From contig NC_135255.1 in the NCBI RefSeq assembly GCF_964204865.1, positions 12,243,135-12,307,134 of the forward strand: a stretch of 64,000 nucleotides of DNA. The letters run 5' to 3'. Shown here one piece after another: positions 1 to 13,612 of the stretch; within the stretch, counting starts at the first letter, position 1, and each line of letters opens with the position of its first letter. The position numbers were made by a program, and so were the translations under genes. Source of the stretch: Styela clava (Eukaryota; Chordata; Ascidiacea; Stolidobranchia; Styelidae). The notes below the pieces were generated by a model. That model was not told where the DNA came from. It searched no databases and saw only the letters and a program-made list of their open reading frames with translations.

Positions 1-2764
1 GAACGCTTAACAATAATTGTAATAGTATTTTGGAAGTTTTTTTTTTTATCTAAATGTAATAGATTTTTCAAACCTTCTAAAGTGAAATTGATTATTCACA
101 CAGAAAACAATTTACTGAAAGTAGTTTTGGAATATTAATTTTTTTTGTCCACATTTTGACCCAATTAAGAATACACATCAAGCTAGCAAAAGAATACTTG
201 AATAAAACACTTGAGTAATTAAATTAAACGCAAAGTACATAAAGAAGGTGGCATTTTCGAAGAAAATGGGAGTTGTAACATTTCTGCTCTTCACAAAATT
301 CTGAAGCACATTGTTCAATTTGTCATATTTCCATCAATACAATCAAAAAACACAATAAGCTCAGCAGTCAATATGACAAATTCGAAGACCAACTTCGAAC
401 AGAAAATTTCCATGTGTTTGTATATTAATATAATTATACAACGACTTAGTTACTAAAAATCAATATCAATAATAATTCAAGCAATCCTATGCCACGCAAT
501 GTAGTGCGAAATGTCTTGTCGAAAAAATCTGTCATTTGTTCTTTTACTGATCTATACATGAAATGATAAAAGTAACTTTTTTGCATTACTGGAATTAATT
601 AAACATTCGTAAAGATCCAGATAAACCCATGATCATGTGGCCTCGTTAGTTAGAGTTGGTACTATAAAATCATTTCAGACTGGCCTTAGTATGCTGGTGA
701 CACAAAAAAGATGCCAAACGCCAGGACAAATGTAATTATTGAAACATTGAGTTTATACTGTAGTATTTTTGTTAATTTTAGGTTCATATATTTAGATTAA
801 GTTATTTTTAGTGTATGTATTATTCTTTCCTTATTCAAAGCTTGTTCAAAAATGATTTTGATGGTTGTACATAGAATTTTACGATTTTTTATAATAAATA
901 CTGTAACTTGCAAATGTTGCAATAATAGTGGAATGCAAATATTAATATGTAATTGCATTTGAAATTGAAGAAAATAATAAAACTTAATCCAACTGTTTAG
1001 TTGCATCACAATATATGTCACAAACTAAAACTATCTTAAAAATATCTTTTAAGTATACATTATCAAAAACTGTTTGCGGCTCTTTTTACAATTTTCAAAA
1101 TGCAATGCGGCTCTCGAAAACCCATGAGTTTGACACCACTGATCTATTCTAGACGATTCAAGCATTGCTTTGGGAAATTATATCACTTCAATTAAATTGA
1201 AATAATCTCGCTATATTAAATACAAAATCGTTGCTATCATAAAGGTAAACCAATTCAGCCACTCGAAATATATTGGCCTTCACAAAGCAATGGAGGCAAA
1301 ATTGAGAGTTCATGAGCTATGAACATTTGTTCTTTTCTTTGTCTTGAACTTTCCATACTCCACAGCCCCTATTAATTTTTTTTAATTTTAATTACCATGT
1401 GATGGTCATACATATCTTTAACTTGTATTTTCTGTCATGATGTATTATCTCAATGTGCCAAACTATTAATTAGTGTGCATATTTTGCTTCCAGATGACAT
1501 AAATGTATTGTCATGTTTATTACCTCAGCTTGGAGTATTGACAAGAAAAAGGTGCCAGTAAATTAGGTAAAAAAATTTTCAACTCATTGTTATAATCAGA
1601 ATTCACAATCAATAGGAATTATAAACAGCCAACAATCAGTGAGAATTATATGCGAAATCCCTCAGAATAAATTTGTCTAAAATCGGAGGAAGGCAAAAAA
1701 TATAGGTAGTTTCCATCCACACAAGCATTTCAAGAAGACTTGCTCGAGCCAAACTAAATGAGCATCGTCAGGTGATCGGTAAGGCTGCAAGTTGAATTCA
1801 GCCCTGCAACCTCCTGCATAGAAGATTATATTAATTAGTGGGCTATGAGCTAAATTCCTAAATTTAAACAAACCTATCTACGATGCATTATGTACCAGCA
1901 ATGTTACCTACGATTAACTGAATATGTAATATGTCTAATAAATTTACCTACAAAAGCAAGTTCGATAGGTGCAAACTTTGTGTTATGGAATTGTATCGCA
2001 GAACAGTTTTGTATGACACCCTCTTTAAATGAAATTTCAATGATTAAGCGCAAACATTAAAATTACTTACTTTGAACTTTGTCATTATCTGCAAAATGTT
2101 CCACACAAATCTTTCCGCTATCGCGTTTGTAATCTTCTCTGATAAAAAAAAAAACGTCTATGATGTCCAGAATTGCTCTTTACAGCTTGCCTGTTATTCC
2201 AGCTTTCCAAGTAAGCAAAACTTCTTAGATATAGAGATTATTTTGTTTCGTTACAGGCGCAAAAAGGCAGGTACTACACGTAAAAAAGACGCCGAGTAGC
2301 AAAAGCGAGCGGAAAACGGACGCGAAAGGCGACGAGAAATATGTGCATTGGAGCGTATCATGAAATACAATGTTTTGCCTGTAGTCTTATGGAGTGACGT
2401 CAGAGTTGCCTATCATGTTGTTTAATGTCATTGGTCAGAGTGACCAAATAAAATTGATTGATTAAATCGACGGCTTTGGTTTTCTCTGATTATAATTTTA
2501 CAAACACTCACCAGGATTTCAAAGTTCATGTAGTTAATTGTTTGTTACCAAGAAAGAACAATGGTTCCAAATAGGTCGTAAATGTAGATTAGAAGTCGCT
2601 TATTGTTACGTTGTTTACAAATCTGTCGTACATTTTGCCTCTGTATGCACTAGGCAGTGAATCGTGCGTTTTCATTTCGATAATTTTCGCGTCACGTATT
2701 CGTCGTGTAAGAGCCACAGATATTTGTCCGTATTTGGCCTGTTCACTTATCTGTTATATATATA
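1..2764. other. AT-rich region, no confident gene
   Basis: I see no recognisable gene here. The sequence is AT-rich with short homopolymer runs. A basic tail, RKKAGTTRKKDAE then stop, is open at 2257-2299 after a plausible acceptor (TTTCGTTACAG). AATAAA follows near 2447, so a terminal exon of an unrecognised plus-strand gene is possible. I could not find supporting upstream exons, so I do not call a gene. Confidence 0.3.
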
Positions 2765-2912
2765 CAGGGGTGGGATTCAGCCGGTTCGCACCGGTTCTAT
2801 AGAACCGTCTCACGGAATTTTATGAGATCAGCGAACCGATTAGCATTACCGGTTACTCTCAATGACTTTTTGTAGAAGAACCGGCTGACAAAAAAATTGA
2901 ATCCCACCACTG
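2765..2912. mobile_element. hAT-type MITE, 148 bp
   Basis: The ends are inverted repeats: CAGGGGTGGGATTCA at the left, and at the right the complement of CAGTGGTGGGATTCA. The flanks TATATATA (2757-2764) and TATATACA (2913-2920) form an 8-bp target-site duplication with one mismatch. CAGGG-type ends and an 8-bp duplication are typical of non-autonomous hAT elements. The TA-rich flank makes the duplication weaker evidence than usual. There is no coding capacity. Confidence 0.75.
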
Positions 2913-2986
2913 TATATACAGTATATATATTGTAATTGTATTAGCCATCCGGAATGATGATCGGAAAACGCTTGGTAAGAATTTTG

Positions 2987-3096
2987 GGACCTCCTGAAGT
3001 ATGCGCACCAAGATGGCGCACAGACTGAAATCAGGTTGTGTACCAGGTTAGGGTTCAGGTTATGCGACATCTTGGTGCGCATACTTCAGGAGTACC
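2987..3096. mobile_element. 110-bp MITE, GGNACTCC-ended family
   Basis: This is an almost complete palindrome. The left end, GGACCTCCTGAAGTATGCGC, pairs with the right end, whose complement begins GGTACTCCTGAAGTATGCGC. It is flanked by a perfect 8-bp duplication GAATTTTG (2979-2986 and 3097-3104). A related copy lies at 57363-57570, and derived copies sit inside the arms of the 13-kb transposon. The superfamily is not assigned: the 8-bp duplication suits hAT or similar, but the ends are not CA...TG. Confidence 0.8.
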
Positions 3097-3178
3097 GAAT
3101 TTTGCCTTGTGTTGTTCATATTGTTGTTATAATATGCTTTGTGGCTTGAGTTAATCAATTGTGTTTTATTCATTTAAG

Positions 3179-3247
3179 AAAATCGCTGTTCTTTGCCAAG
3201 TGTGTAAAGAAGAAGCTGATTTATGCGTGTGTCCTATTTGTGGATAA
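3179..3247 (+). other. Possible terminal exon with a Cys-rich motif
   Basis: After a reasonable acceptor (TTTATTCATTTAAG) there are 22 open codons and a TAA. They encode a peptide with Cys pairs spaced like a small zinc-binding knuckle (LCQVCKEEADLCVCPICG then stop). No upstream exon or family was recognised. It may be the end of a gene or a fragment in a repeat. Confidence 0.2.
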
Positions 3248-6200
3248 AGATGCAGAGAGTAGCGCGTTCGATACGTTTTCATTGTGACTCGTCTATATAG
3301 ATTCCGGGTTATCAAAAGACGTGACACTTATATAATATTTATCAACTGTCTGAAGTAGGCTTTTTGTTATAAAATTCCATTCTATTGTTATAAAAGGCTA
3401 TTCTAGTTTAAACTGTGATATATATATATCATCATCATTTATTCTGACTAGCTATCTGTGTGCCTGAATTTAATGTTACGACCCGTTCTTTGTAGTTGGT
3501 ATGGAAAAGATCGAGTGTGCAGTGCAGGCGGGTTAAAACATTAGTCTTTGAGCATTATTCTTAGTGCACATTGTTTCAGCATGAAAAAGGAATATAACAA
3601 TTCATAAGAAATTGATGTTTGTTAATCCAGATGCGTTAGATGCATTGTGTGCTGAAGCTAGTAAGCTCGGTGTTTAGTTAGAAAACTCAGGGAGGCAGGG
3701 ATTTAATAACGCGACTTTTGAAGGTCGTTTTTCGTGTTTATAAGAATATCGGATATCGCCCATACATCGTATTACCGCGGGCGGTATTTTAATTGAAAAC
3801 ATCTCACATATATTTTGTTTTGTGTTTTATCGTAATGGTGCGTCGCGACAATAAGATACAGCCGATATGGAAGGATTTCAATCAGCGCTGTCTAGAAATA
3901 CCGTACCTATAACACGTCTAGGATGTTTCTGATTTTATTATTTCATAAAATATTACAAATAATATCGTTATTTCGGGAAAGTCTGGGCGGCCATGGCAAT
4001 AAATCTATGAAGAAATTGGGTAGTTAAACAAAATTAACAATAGTGGAATCGCAACATAATACCTGCGTAGAGAGATAATTGTGTCGGAATTTAGCTTAAC
4101 GATGTCAATGGACTAAATCACTAGATGACACTCGCGCTTGACGATAAACAGTCAGAATTTATGACTGTGCCAAAAGGTGCGTGTTCTGTTGATAAAGACT
4201 TCGATTCTACTCTATTATTTAAAACTGGGAGCCTAGTTGCTCTTATTTCTGTGCTTGTCAGTTAACACCACAATTCATAGGTATACACATACCGTAATGC
4301 GTATTAAGTCTCTTTTCTTAGATGCAAGAAAATCACAATTCAATTTATATCACACATGCCTTATGACTGCTTTACAATGATAACATTATCAAAGCTTAAT
4401 TTTTATGTCCCTGGATTTTATAGAAGTGAATAGTATCTATGTGGGGGATTTTAAAATGTATTTGGAATTTCAGTATCGAAGTATTATTTAGAATGTATTC
4501 GAAATAGTCGATGGACATTGCCATCCCTGCTCATAAGGTTTGGCAACCAGGGTGGTAAAATTAATGAATGTTTAGCCTTCTTATCCTATCAAATTGATAT
4601 ATTGAGTTACGAGCGCAAGATTTTGTTCCAATATAACGACATATTTTGTATTTTACACATGAGATAACCCACTAACATTCGATTGATATATTTCTTCATA
4701 ATTACTATGTAATATTAAAAACGTCAATATGAAAATTTGGCAGAAAAAATAGCCAACTTAGTTGTGCGTTTGGCTGATAAATATAACTAAGAACGGGTAA
4801 GAATCATAGTCCCGTTTCTACTCGCGGGGGTGGGGACGTGCATGGCTCATAGATCATGATTTCTTCAATAAAAAAAAATTAAACATCGGTATTCCAACTT
4901 ATTTTTTGAAACATTCTGGATCATTTCAAAAAGGTAAACATATCGGTTTTCATTTAGCCGATATCGATACCTAAAAATTGGCCGATATTGCCGATACCCG
5001 ATACCATTACATCAGTACATCTATAATACATATATATAAGCAGTAGAGTGCGTAGCTTAAATGCACTTTGTATAGCAAACAGAATTGCTTGTACCCAAGT
5101 TTCGAAAGTGTGAAAACGGAATCAAATGCAAGCATTCTAGCATGGAATGTAAGTTTCGCTGTAAGGCTAAAAGAAACTACAAAAAATTAATAAAATAAGG
5201 TATACAAAGAACTTATTTTCCATACTTTCCATTACTAAAAAAACAATCAGGTTTCCTTTGTATCAGGAAAGTTTGTTTTGTTTTCTCTCCTCAGATCCAC
5301 CTTTTAAAAGTCGAGATCAAATTATCATGCACTTTTTATAAACTCAAGCCAGAATCTTAAATGGAAAACCCCATTCCATATTCTGGTCCAAGCGCACTGC
5401 TGTTTGAAACGCAACCCCTGATTTTATAGATTTACAGTACATTTAATACATTTATTAACTTGCGAGTGTGAATTAATATGGATACAATTTGCGATGCGTT
5501 CGGAAAGGTTTATCAAAAACTTCATTACTTCTTTTTCCTCACCAGTAAGTTGATGCCGTCTAATTGATATTATTATTAAAACAATCTCGAATACTTGATA
5601 TTGCATTAACATAACCGCGTTTGTTAGCTTCAACTGTATTGTTGTAATAATATTGACTTTCGGCTTGGGTATTGGATATACGATATAGTTGGTGTTAAAT
5701 TTACTTACTCGCTTACTATCAGTGCTTTACAGCCATCAGTGCTTTACAGCCGTAACGTTCAGAAAAAAAAATTACTACTTTATATTCGTCACATGATCCA
5801 GGATCTAAGGAATTGAATAGCATATAAGTAAAATTGTATTGAGGCGTAAATGCCATGTCGGCTCCGAAACTGCTCAGTTGGAACAAATATGTTGAAAAAT
5901 GTAATCCGTTCAACATCGCTATTTGTTTTTGGCCCCATTTAATGGAGATAGGGGCAGTCCATATGGATCGTGACGAAAGAAAAATATTCGTTTTATTTCG
6001 ATTTTAATCTGTGAATTTCAACAACAAAGCAATGAGATGCTGTAAAAAAGTATGTGTGTACATGTACAATGTTTAGAGGGATATTTTCGGACACGAATTA
6101 GTAAAGGATTTTGATAAATAACATATGGTAAACGAAGCATGGAAACTCTTAGGTCTACACAAAAACTATATAGGTTACGACAGATTCAGTATAGTGTATA

Positions 6201-7021
6201 GTTGAGTCAGACACGTTCCGTAGGCTACTTTTTTACATTTTTGATTTTGATTTGATAGTAATTAGCTTAGGAACAAAACTGATGTAGTTATATAAATCGC
6301 GTCAGATAATTGTTGCAGTCCCTTGTAAGACCAAGCAAGTCGAATTTCAAAATATTTCGAATAACAAATTTTTCTAACCGATTCTACTTACAATTCCAAT
6401 TGTATCCAGAAAAATGGAGAAATTGATGCTGCTCACTTTTAACAATTTTGTTGCGAATGCATTTTTTTTACTGAATGTTAACTTCCGTATGTGAAATGGA
6501 CATACAACTAATCGCCATCGACTTTTCTGTTTGACTAGGAAGATGATTATAGTTTGGGCCAAGCATATTTGGGTTTTTTGTCTCATTTCAATACAAATAT
6601 GAAACAAATTCTGCAACATTAACCCATAGTTTCGGAAACAAGTCATATTTTGTGAAAATATTGAGTTTTTATCTCGTTTAAAATTGTAAAAAAGATCCCA
6701 GATAGCTAATTCACAAAACAGAAATTCACGCGAAAACAAAGAATACGTTCACCATCTTTTTTCATTTTTAAATTTACTTCTAATTTTTATCACAGAAATA
6801 GGTGAATTACTAAAAAGTTAGTTTTAGTGAAAAAATGTTGGTTCGTTTTTTTGCTCTACTTTAGCAAGGGAAATTCGCTTTTTGGAAATATTAATATTTT
6901 TTAATTCAATGTATAATATAAATAAAATAATGTCCTCGTCTTGATTTAATCTATGTTATAATTTTATCATTAAGTGAACACTCTGATAGAATATATCAAT
7001 CGAGAATTGAATTAATCAATA
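3248..7021. other. Intergenic region upstream of SLC1 gene 1
   Basis: No gene is recognised. There is a short (TA)n and ATC-rich patch near 3420. Around 4920-5030 and 3740-3800 are GATATCGG/CCGATA-rich stretches that look like degenerate dispersed repeats. A hAT-like right end (CCATCCCTG) occurs at 4521-4529 without a matching left end. The proximal promoter of the transporter should lie within the last few hundred bases, but no clear TATA box or initiator could be assigned. Confidence 0.4.
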
Positions 7022-10000
7022 ATGGAAATTCACCCATCAGATAGTCCAAAAAGAAGCAATTGCTACGAACCTGGATGTAATGAAACCTTGAAAACGTTCT
7101 CATCTTCAGATCAAGGCCTATTGAAAATCAGCGGGTCTGCAGAACCGGAAGGGGATAGCATTCAATCTTTTACAGGCTATCGAAAATGTAAACTAAAAAA
7201 AGAGAATTTGCTACTTATTCTCACTGTGACAGGCAAGTAATGAGGTCAAAATGACAAAAGCATGCAGGTTACTGGTAGTAGTTTGAGTAAATGGCTTTTT
7301 AGTTTTGTGGTGAAACTTCATGTTCCCTAGCCCTTAAATGAACTTAACAATATTTATTCAACCCAAATATGAAAATTAATAATAAATAGTATATATAATT
7401 GGTCAAATTTTTAGGTGTCTGTTTTGGAATTGTCGTTGGATTTTCTGTTAGAACCACAAACCCGTCTGATGACGCAATCATACTCATCTCATTCCCAGGA
7501 GAAGTATTCATGAGACTACTGAAAATGTTGATTGTGCCGGTTGTTATTACCAGTATTGTAACAGGTACTTTGTTATTTCATTTGAAATTTCTTGGAATAC
7601 CGATTAGAAAGTACCAACTGATTCGACCAACCTAATTCGTCATATTTGAAACATATTGTCTTGCCATTTTGGCTATAAAAAGCAATGAAATTCGTAATCG
7701 TCAGTTTATTATTTTTTTTTTTTTACAATGCAGGACTAGTCAGCATGGATCTGAAGAGAGGGGGGAGAATGGGACTTCATGCAATGGCATATTATCTCAC
7801 CACAACAGCAATAGCTTCTATACTCGGAATTATTCTGGTGACATCCATCCGCCCTGGGGTTACGACGAAGCATTCTTCTAGCGTTCAATCGCTACAATAT
7901 GAGGTTTCATCAATTGATGCTTACCTCGATGTAATGAGGTAAGATAATTTCATGACAAAATTTTAGTTGGCAAATATGCGTCTAACTTACTGTTTCTTTA
8001 GCCACACAACATTTTTTTTTTACATAAAAAATAGTTTTCATCCTCTTATTAACAGGAATATGTTTCCAGACAATATCATCACCGCATGCTTTGAAATGGT
8101 ACGAGTTGCTTTTTGTTTTCACAGTCCTGTAATATTGAACGCCTCTCTCACGCGTAATCTAAGATAAGTTAATAATACGATCGTCGTAGCGTGAAATTTT
8201 TCAAAATCTCAAATAAATTTTTTTCATGCACTTAAGCTTAAGCAGTATAGTGTTGTTAGCGAAACTAATGATAGGCTCACGATTTTCAATCGTCGAAACT
8301 AGCTTTGTCTTCAAGGCAAAAATAAATTGTTGTTATTTCGGAAAATAGACTAAAACCAAAGTAGTCAAGCATGGCGGTGATGCAACGTTGGCGAATCTTA
8401 CTGTCAATACGGAACTGAACGGAACCACCCAGTTCAATTCAACAAATGCTACTCACATTAATATTACCAGAACACAAGAGCGAAAACATGGGACCAACGT
8501 ATTAGGTGAGAGCAATTTTTCAATAAATAAATCATAATGAAAATGAATCATATTTGTTTAAAAATAAAATGTATGTATAAAAAAAGTAAATTTGAGTAAT
8601 ATATATATAGAGTTACACTGTATGATAACTTTATTATCGTATATTATTCTTTAGTATCGGATTCTATGATAATAACCACGCGAGATGCGTAAAGTGAATG
8701 TGCAAATGTGAAACCAGCGTCTACAATTACATCGACTGCATATTATTGCTGCTTAACGGCAATATGGTGCAATGCTGCTTAACGGCAGATTCGGCAATAA
8801 TTTTATTCATGTGAAACGTTACCGGTACTCCCCCAAACGACAGTCAATTTTTTAATCTGTCACTTATGCTTTCGATTTTATCTCTCCATTTCTTTGTGTT
8901 GTCACCTAGTTTTTTGTACGGGAACTACACATATGTAACATGCTAACTAATCTAATATTCTTGGCCTAGGTAAATTCCCAATACGACACCACAAATTTAC
9001 AGTTATTTTCAAACTAGGACAACTTTTCTTCGCTTTTGTGCTCGTACGCGCTGATTGTAAGACTATTTCATATATGATATCAAGTACATATCTTCAACGT
9101 TTACGCGCGCTGTTTTACATATATATTTGCTGCTATTTTACATGTAATACTAAGCTTTAGTCTCACGACAGTTAAAAAAGAATTTTTTCCAGTTCATGCT
9201 GTTTTCCAAAATAACGGCATATTTAAAAGAAATTGTACATTCGAGGTGGGTTTAAAAGGTATGCAGGCTATATCGCTAAAACAAACAAACTTTAAAACGG
9301 TAGTGACAAAAAGAGGAACACTGGCGAGTCACAGAAGCACTCCTTACACGAATACGAGGTATGCACCTCCATTAAGGTAAACTTGTATTGTTAAATACGT
9401 TATACTAGATTAAACACAAACAGAGTAAAATACACAACAAGAAAATAGTTAGGCATATAATAGGTATAGACCTATAGAATATAGATAATGGCCTATAATT
9501 TATGATGTATTTTAATTATATCTATATAATACGGTGTATGAAGTATATTGCCGCGTGAAACTTTATCTTGCTTTGCGTTAGCGTACTTATTTTTATTTAT
9601 TGTAGTTTTATTTGATCCAAAAATCTTGGCATGTTCAGAAAATTTGAATATTCGATTACTCATCTTTATAGACTTATTATTTTAACCTCAAATAGCCGTG
9701 ACGCGCGATAATAGACTACAGCTAAACACGATTACCTCAATCTTGTAACGTAACTTTCAGTTTGAACAACTCCGACTGTTGTACCCCAATTCGCCGTTCC
9801 TGTGAAGCGATCTCGTGCATGCATTTTATCATTTAATTTTTACTTAGCCTATATGACATTATGCGAATACGTATGTTGAGCTGTCATTCTTATATTAACT
9901 TGAATCTGCCTGGTTATTTTCATTCAGGTCTAATCGTGTTTTGCATCGCTTTCGGAATAACGCTATCAAGCCTTGGAGACGAGGGTCGTCCTGTTGCCAG

Positions 10001-12097
10001 ATTCATCACCGTTTTAAACGAAATTTTCATGAGAATGATGACTGTAGTAATATGGTAAGATACGAGAAAAAGAAAAAAGTTATATTTATAAATTTGTGTC
10101 AAAAATGTGTGAGTAACTTGTTATCACAGGACGTCGCCAATTGGAATTGCGAGTTTGATAGCCAACAAAATTTTGGAAATGGACAGCTTTGAAGAGGTCG
10201 GGAAGTCGCTTGGAATGTACCTAGTAAGTATTACAATTGGTAATGTATAAATTTGGTTCCATTACATTTGAACCCACGTACATTTGAACCCATGACAATT
10301 GCACCTGTATGCTATTGCACCTATGGATTTTTTTTTTGTTTCACGGATAGTTAAACCCATACTCACCCTAACCCATGGGTTTTAGCACCCGCATATAGAT
10401 TGAACCCGTGGATATACGCATGGGTTCAAATGTACGTGGGTTCAAATGTACGGTCACCTATAGATTTATCTATCTAACTATATTTCGCACATCAATACTA
10501 GCAAAATTCTCTTTTTGATAATATTTATAGAAACTCTTTTTTTGTGTTTGAAAGGTGACTGTTATAGTCGGTTTGATTATCCATGCATTTATTATCTTAC
10601 CGTTCATATACTGGTGCGTTACAAGAAGGAATGCATTTCGAATTGCATACGGAGTGATTCAGGCGATGCTGACAGCCTTTGGAACGTCTTCCAGGTATCA
10701 ATTTTCACACTAATGTGTAGTATATGACTTATCGACAGAAAAATATTTATCCTTAGCCCAATCGCGAAGAATTTCAGGCTTGAGTTGAGATCGAAGAAGT
10801 CAGAGAATAACAAAAATCAATTTGCGTTTATTGAAGATATTTTACTTTAGTTTAGATAATGTTTATGTACACAAAGTTCACTAAACTAAATTGCAATATG
10901 ATTGGCGGACTTCCAGCACTACGTTATTTATCTGTCTTATTTTTGTGCTTTATAGCGTTGCTACTCTTCCTGTTACAATGAAATGCATGGAAAACAACTT
11001 AAACATAGACCGTCGAGTGACGCAGTTTGTTTTACCCATCGGCGCGACAATAAACATGGATGGTGCTGCACTACATGAGGCAGTGGCCGCTATAACTGTC
11101 GCACAAATGTACGACATACCACTTTCGTTTGGACAAATTATTGTGGTCAGGTAATGCTTATTATTAACTTATTATTTTGGATAATATTCCAAGTTTGTTT
11201 CAAATATTTTTGTCACGTAATTTGCCACCAACATCTTTCATTAAATGCGAAATGAATAATCGTCTGCTATTCGTTCAACTTTTTTCCACTTGTTATTTGT
11301 TTGGAATAATTTATTTCTCATGCTCGGACTAAGCACTTTTTAGAGGCACGCCGTATTCCTGGAAAACTATTTAAAACATTGGGGTTGAAACAGGTAAGCA
11401 CCTAAATCGGCACTCTTCTACCTATGTTATTATGACAGTTTTTTTTTATGCAAAGCATTTCATCAAGTTTAAGTTTTAATCAGCATGTCTATAATTTCAG
11501 TATCACTGCAACATTAGCAAGTATTGGAGCTGCATCTGTACCAAGCGCTGGTTTAATTGCTTTACTGCTGGTGATGGAGGCAGTTGGTCTTCCCACTGAA
11601 GCTGTGGCAATATTTTGGTCCATTGATTGGTTTCTGTGAGTATATATATTATGCTAATTATTTGTAGAAATCTCGCATTGGTGTATTTGCTCTCGTAGAA
11701 TGTTGCAGTGTACGTGCGCAATAATGAGCCGATTCGACTCAAACAATGCTTAATTGAAAAAGTTCATATATATAAATAACAATCATTTGGTTTTGGTTGT
11801 TCGCATTGGTTGACTTATATCCATTTAATTTTATACAAATGAATAAAAACTTGATTGAGCTGTGCTATCAAAAGAATTATAGAATACTTTTTACGCCCTT
11901 AAATATTTTCTCAAATTTTCAGAGATAGATTGCGTACCCCTGTCAACGTGTTTGGGGATTGTGTTGGAGCAGCAATCGTATATTACAAGAATATAAAACA
12001 GTTGCACAAGTTGAACGGCATTAGAGATGCGCATAGCAACGGTCCAACAGAGTTGTCGCCATTGCAAAACGGCCGAGTGAACGAAGAGACCTTTTAA
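7022..12097 (+). CDS. SLC1-family excitatory amino acid transporter, gene 1 (11 exons)
   Basis: It encodes a predicted sodium-coupled glutamate/aspartate transporter of the plasma membrane, 543 residues. Exons: 7022-7232, 7415-7564, 7734-7938, 8056-8098, 8349-8505, 9928-10054, 10130-10223, 10555-10694, 10956-11150, 11501-11635 and 11923-12097; all joins keep frame. Exon 5 encodes a variable extracellular loop with five N-glycosylation sequons. Hallmarks are the HP1 loop AFGTSSSVATLP (about 371-381), TM7 [10 protein letters not shown] (409-418), HP2 [12 protein letters not shown] (447-458) and TM8 [12 protein letters not shown] (487-498). Arg490 aligns with the acidic-substrate Arg of EAAC1 (Arg447), so an EAAT is favoured over a neutral ASCT carrier. 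Glu417 is kept, but the Tyr normally before it is His416. Intron 1 starts with GC. A likely AATAAA lies near 12478. The first ATG is used; it gives a usual-length cytosolic N-terminus. The family call is firm; the substrate is inferred. Confidence 0.95.
10255..10458. mobile_element. 204-bp MITE in intron 7, MULE-like
   Basis: The terminal inverted repeats carry the motif GTACATTTGAACCCA, which is repeated within each arm. The right end reads inward as GGTGACCGTACATTTGAACC. Flanks TATAAATTT (10246-10254) and TATAGATTT (10459-10467) form a 9-bp duplication with one mismatch; that length points to the Mutator superfamily. The element is non-coding and lies 31 bases downstream of the exon 7 donor of SLC1 gene 1. 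Confidence 0.75.
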
Positions 12098-12738
12098 CCG
12101 CGCAATATGGACAGAATTCTGTGAAACTGCAAGTGTCAATGGATAAAACGATTACTCAATGAATTGAATGAAAAAACAATTTTTATATATATCAAAATCA
12201 TTCCACGTCACCAATTGTGTGGGATGAAGCCGACAAATATTAGTAAGGCGGCATATATATATATATATTATTGCAGACTTGGAGACTATTTTACTAAAGA
12301 AATCAGCTTGTAACCCGAAGGATTCAATGAAAAGAAGTGTACAGACCTTACATTAACATGGGACTTATTTTTTCACCAATTTCAACTATACGCTCAACTT
12401 AAAATAGATTTGTCACACGGTGCATATCTTGAATTTATTGAAATTGCTTAATTAAACTCATGTATCCAATTATTTTTAATAAATATTGCTACTACTTCAT
12501 CCGAGTATCGATGGCAACAGATTGTCGCAAGCCTGTATATCATCATTGTAGCCTGCAAAGTTCTTTATATAGGGACACAGCAATAGAACCGCGTTTAAGT
12601 GAATATTCTGTTCCAACATACGGTACTTAGATATATGTACGTATACAATCAATAACTAATACAAGTATATGTGCCATGTGGTTTCTCTTTGCCATCTCAG
12701 CTGTAATTCTTGACTTAAGTAGCCAAATGTCTGTAACA

Positions 12739-13574
12739 TCAAAAGTTCAAAAAAATACTAAATATAGAAACAGTCAATCGAAGCTGTATGGCTTCATCTT
12801 TTGCATCGGGGTCGTCAACAAGTTGCTTCAATTTTTCTCCAAATACATCAAGAGGAGCTTTACCCGGTTCAAACGTTGAGTGAAATCTCCGATTTAGAGG
12901 AATTCGAAACATAATATTTTTCATATCCTCCAGAGTGACAGCAAGTTCCGTATCAATGTCTTCACCACGGCGCTTATTGATCCCACAACTGATTCGTATA
13001 GGTCACTGTATCTCAGTGCCCATTGGGAAGCTGGATGGTCGATGTCAATGGCGACAGATAATATTTTTCTAATACGTTCATCGCAGATACGAAGGAAATG
13101 TCACAATCTTCTGCCTTTTTGTCCCAAAGTTGGGTATTATCTGCTCCGGATAGCGCAATAAGCCCACTACTTTTTAAAACTCTTTTGCATTCTTTCATGA
13201 ATATTTCAAAATCCATATAATGAACGACATCGTGACAGATGACTAGATCAACAGATTTATCTGGAGTTGGAATATTGTATTCATCAGCAACATGAAAAGT
13301 CATTTTCGTATCTCCATCTCCCCACAATTTTTTCGCTTTGTCTATTTGAAATTCACTGTTATCGTAACCGACCAGAGAACGAAAGTACCTTAAAAACGGT
13401 TTTGAAGATTCGCCTCTTCCGCAACCAGCATCCACCATTAAGTCAAATAAATCATTCTCGTTATCTTCATTGAGTTCTTTCAACTTTAATAATATACTCC
13501 GCTGCTGACTGAGGAAATTTTAATGCAAACTGGCTATAAATATCAGATGAATCTTCGGATTTATAATCGTCCAT
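12739..13574 (-). pseudogene. SAM-dependent methyltransferase pseudogene
   Basis: Read on the minus strand, an ATG at 13574 opens MDDYKSEDSSDIYSQFALKF. After one frame change near 13490 a long frame follows, with SAM-binding motif I (VDAGCGRGES), a post-I acidic residue (VGYDNSEFQI), and the strand 4-5 segment DLVICHDVVHYMDF with RVLKSSGLIALSG. This is a class I (Rossmann-fold) methyltransferase of the small-molecule type. The frame stops near 13013. Similarity resumes in a second frame (WALRYSDLYESVV) and then a third (DIDTELAVTLEDMKNIMF) to about 12739. No introns were seen, which suits a processed copy. Three frame breaks argue for a pseudogene, unless the assembly is poor here. Confidence 0.75.
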
Positions 13575-13588
13575 GATTCCGGTCTCGC

Positions 13589-13612
13589 TATATATATATA
13601 TATATATATATA
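13589..13612. repeat. (TA)n microsatellite
   Basis: An uninterrupted run of about 12 TA units lies just upstream of the start of the methyltransferase pseudogene. Confidence 0.95.
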
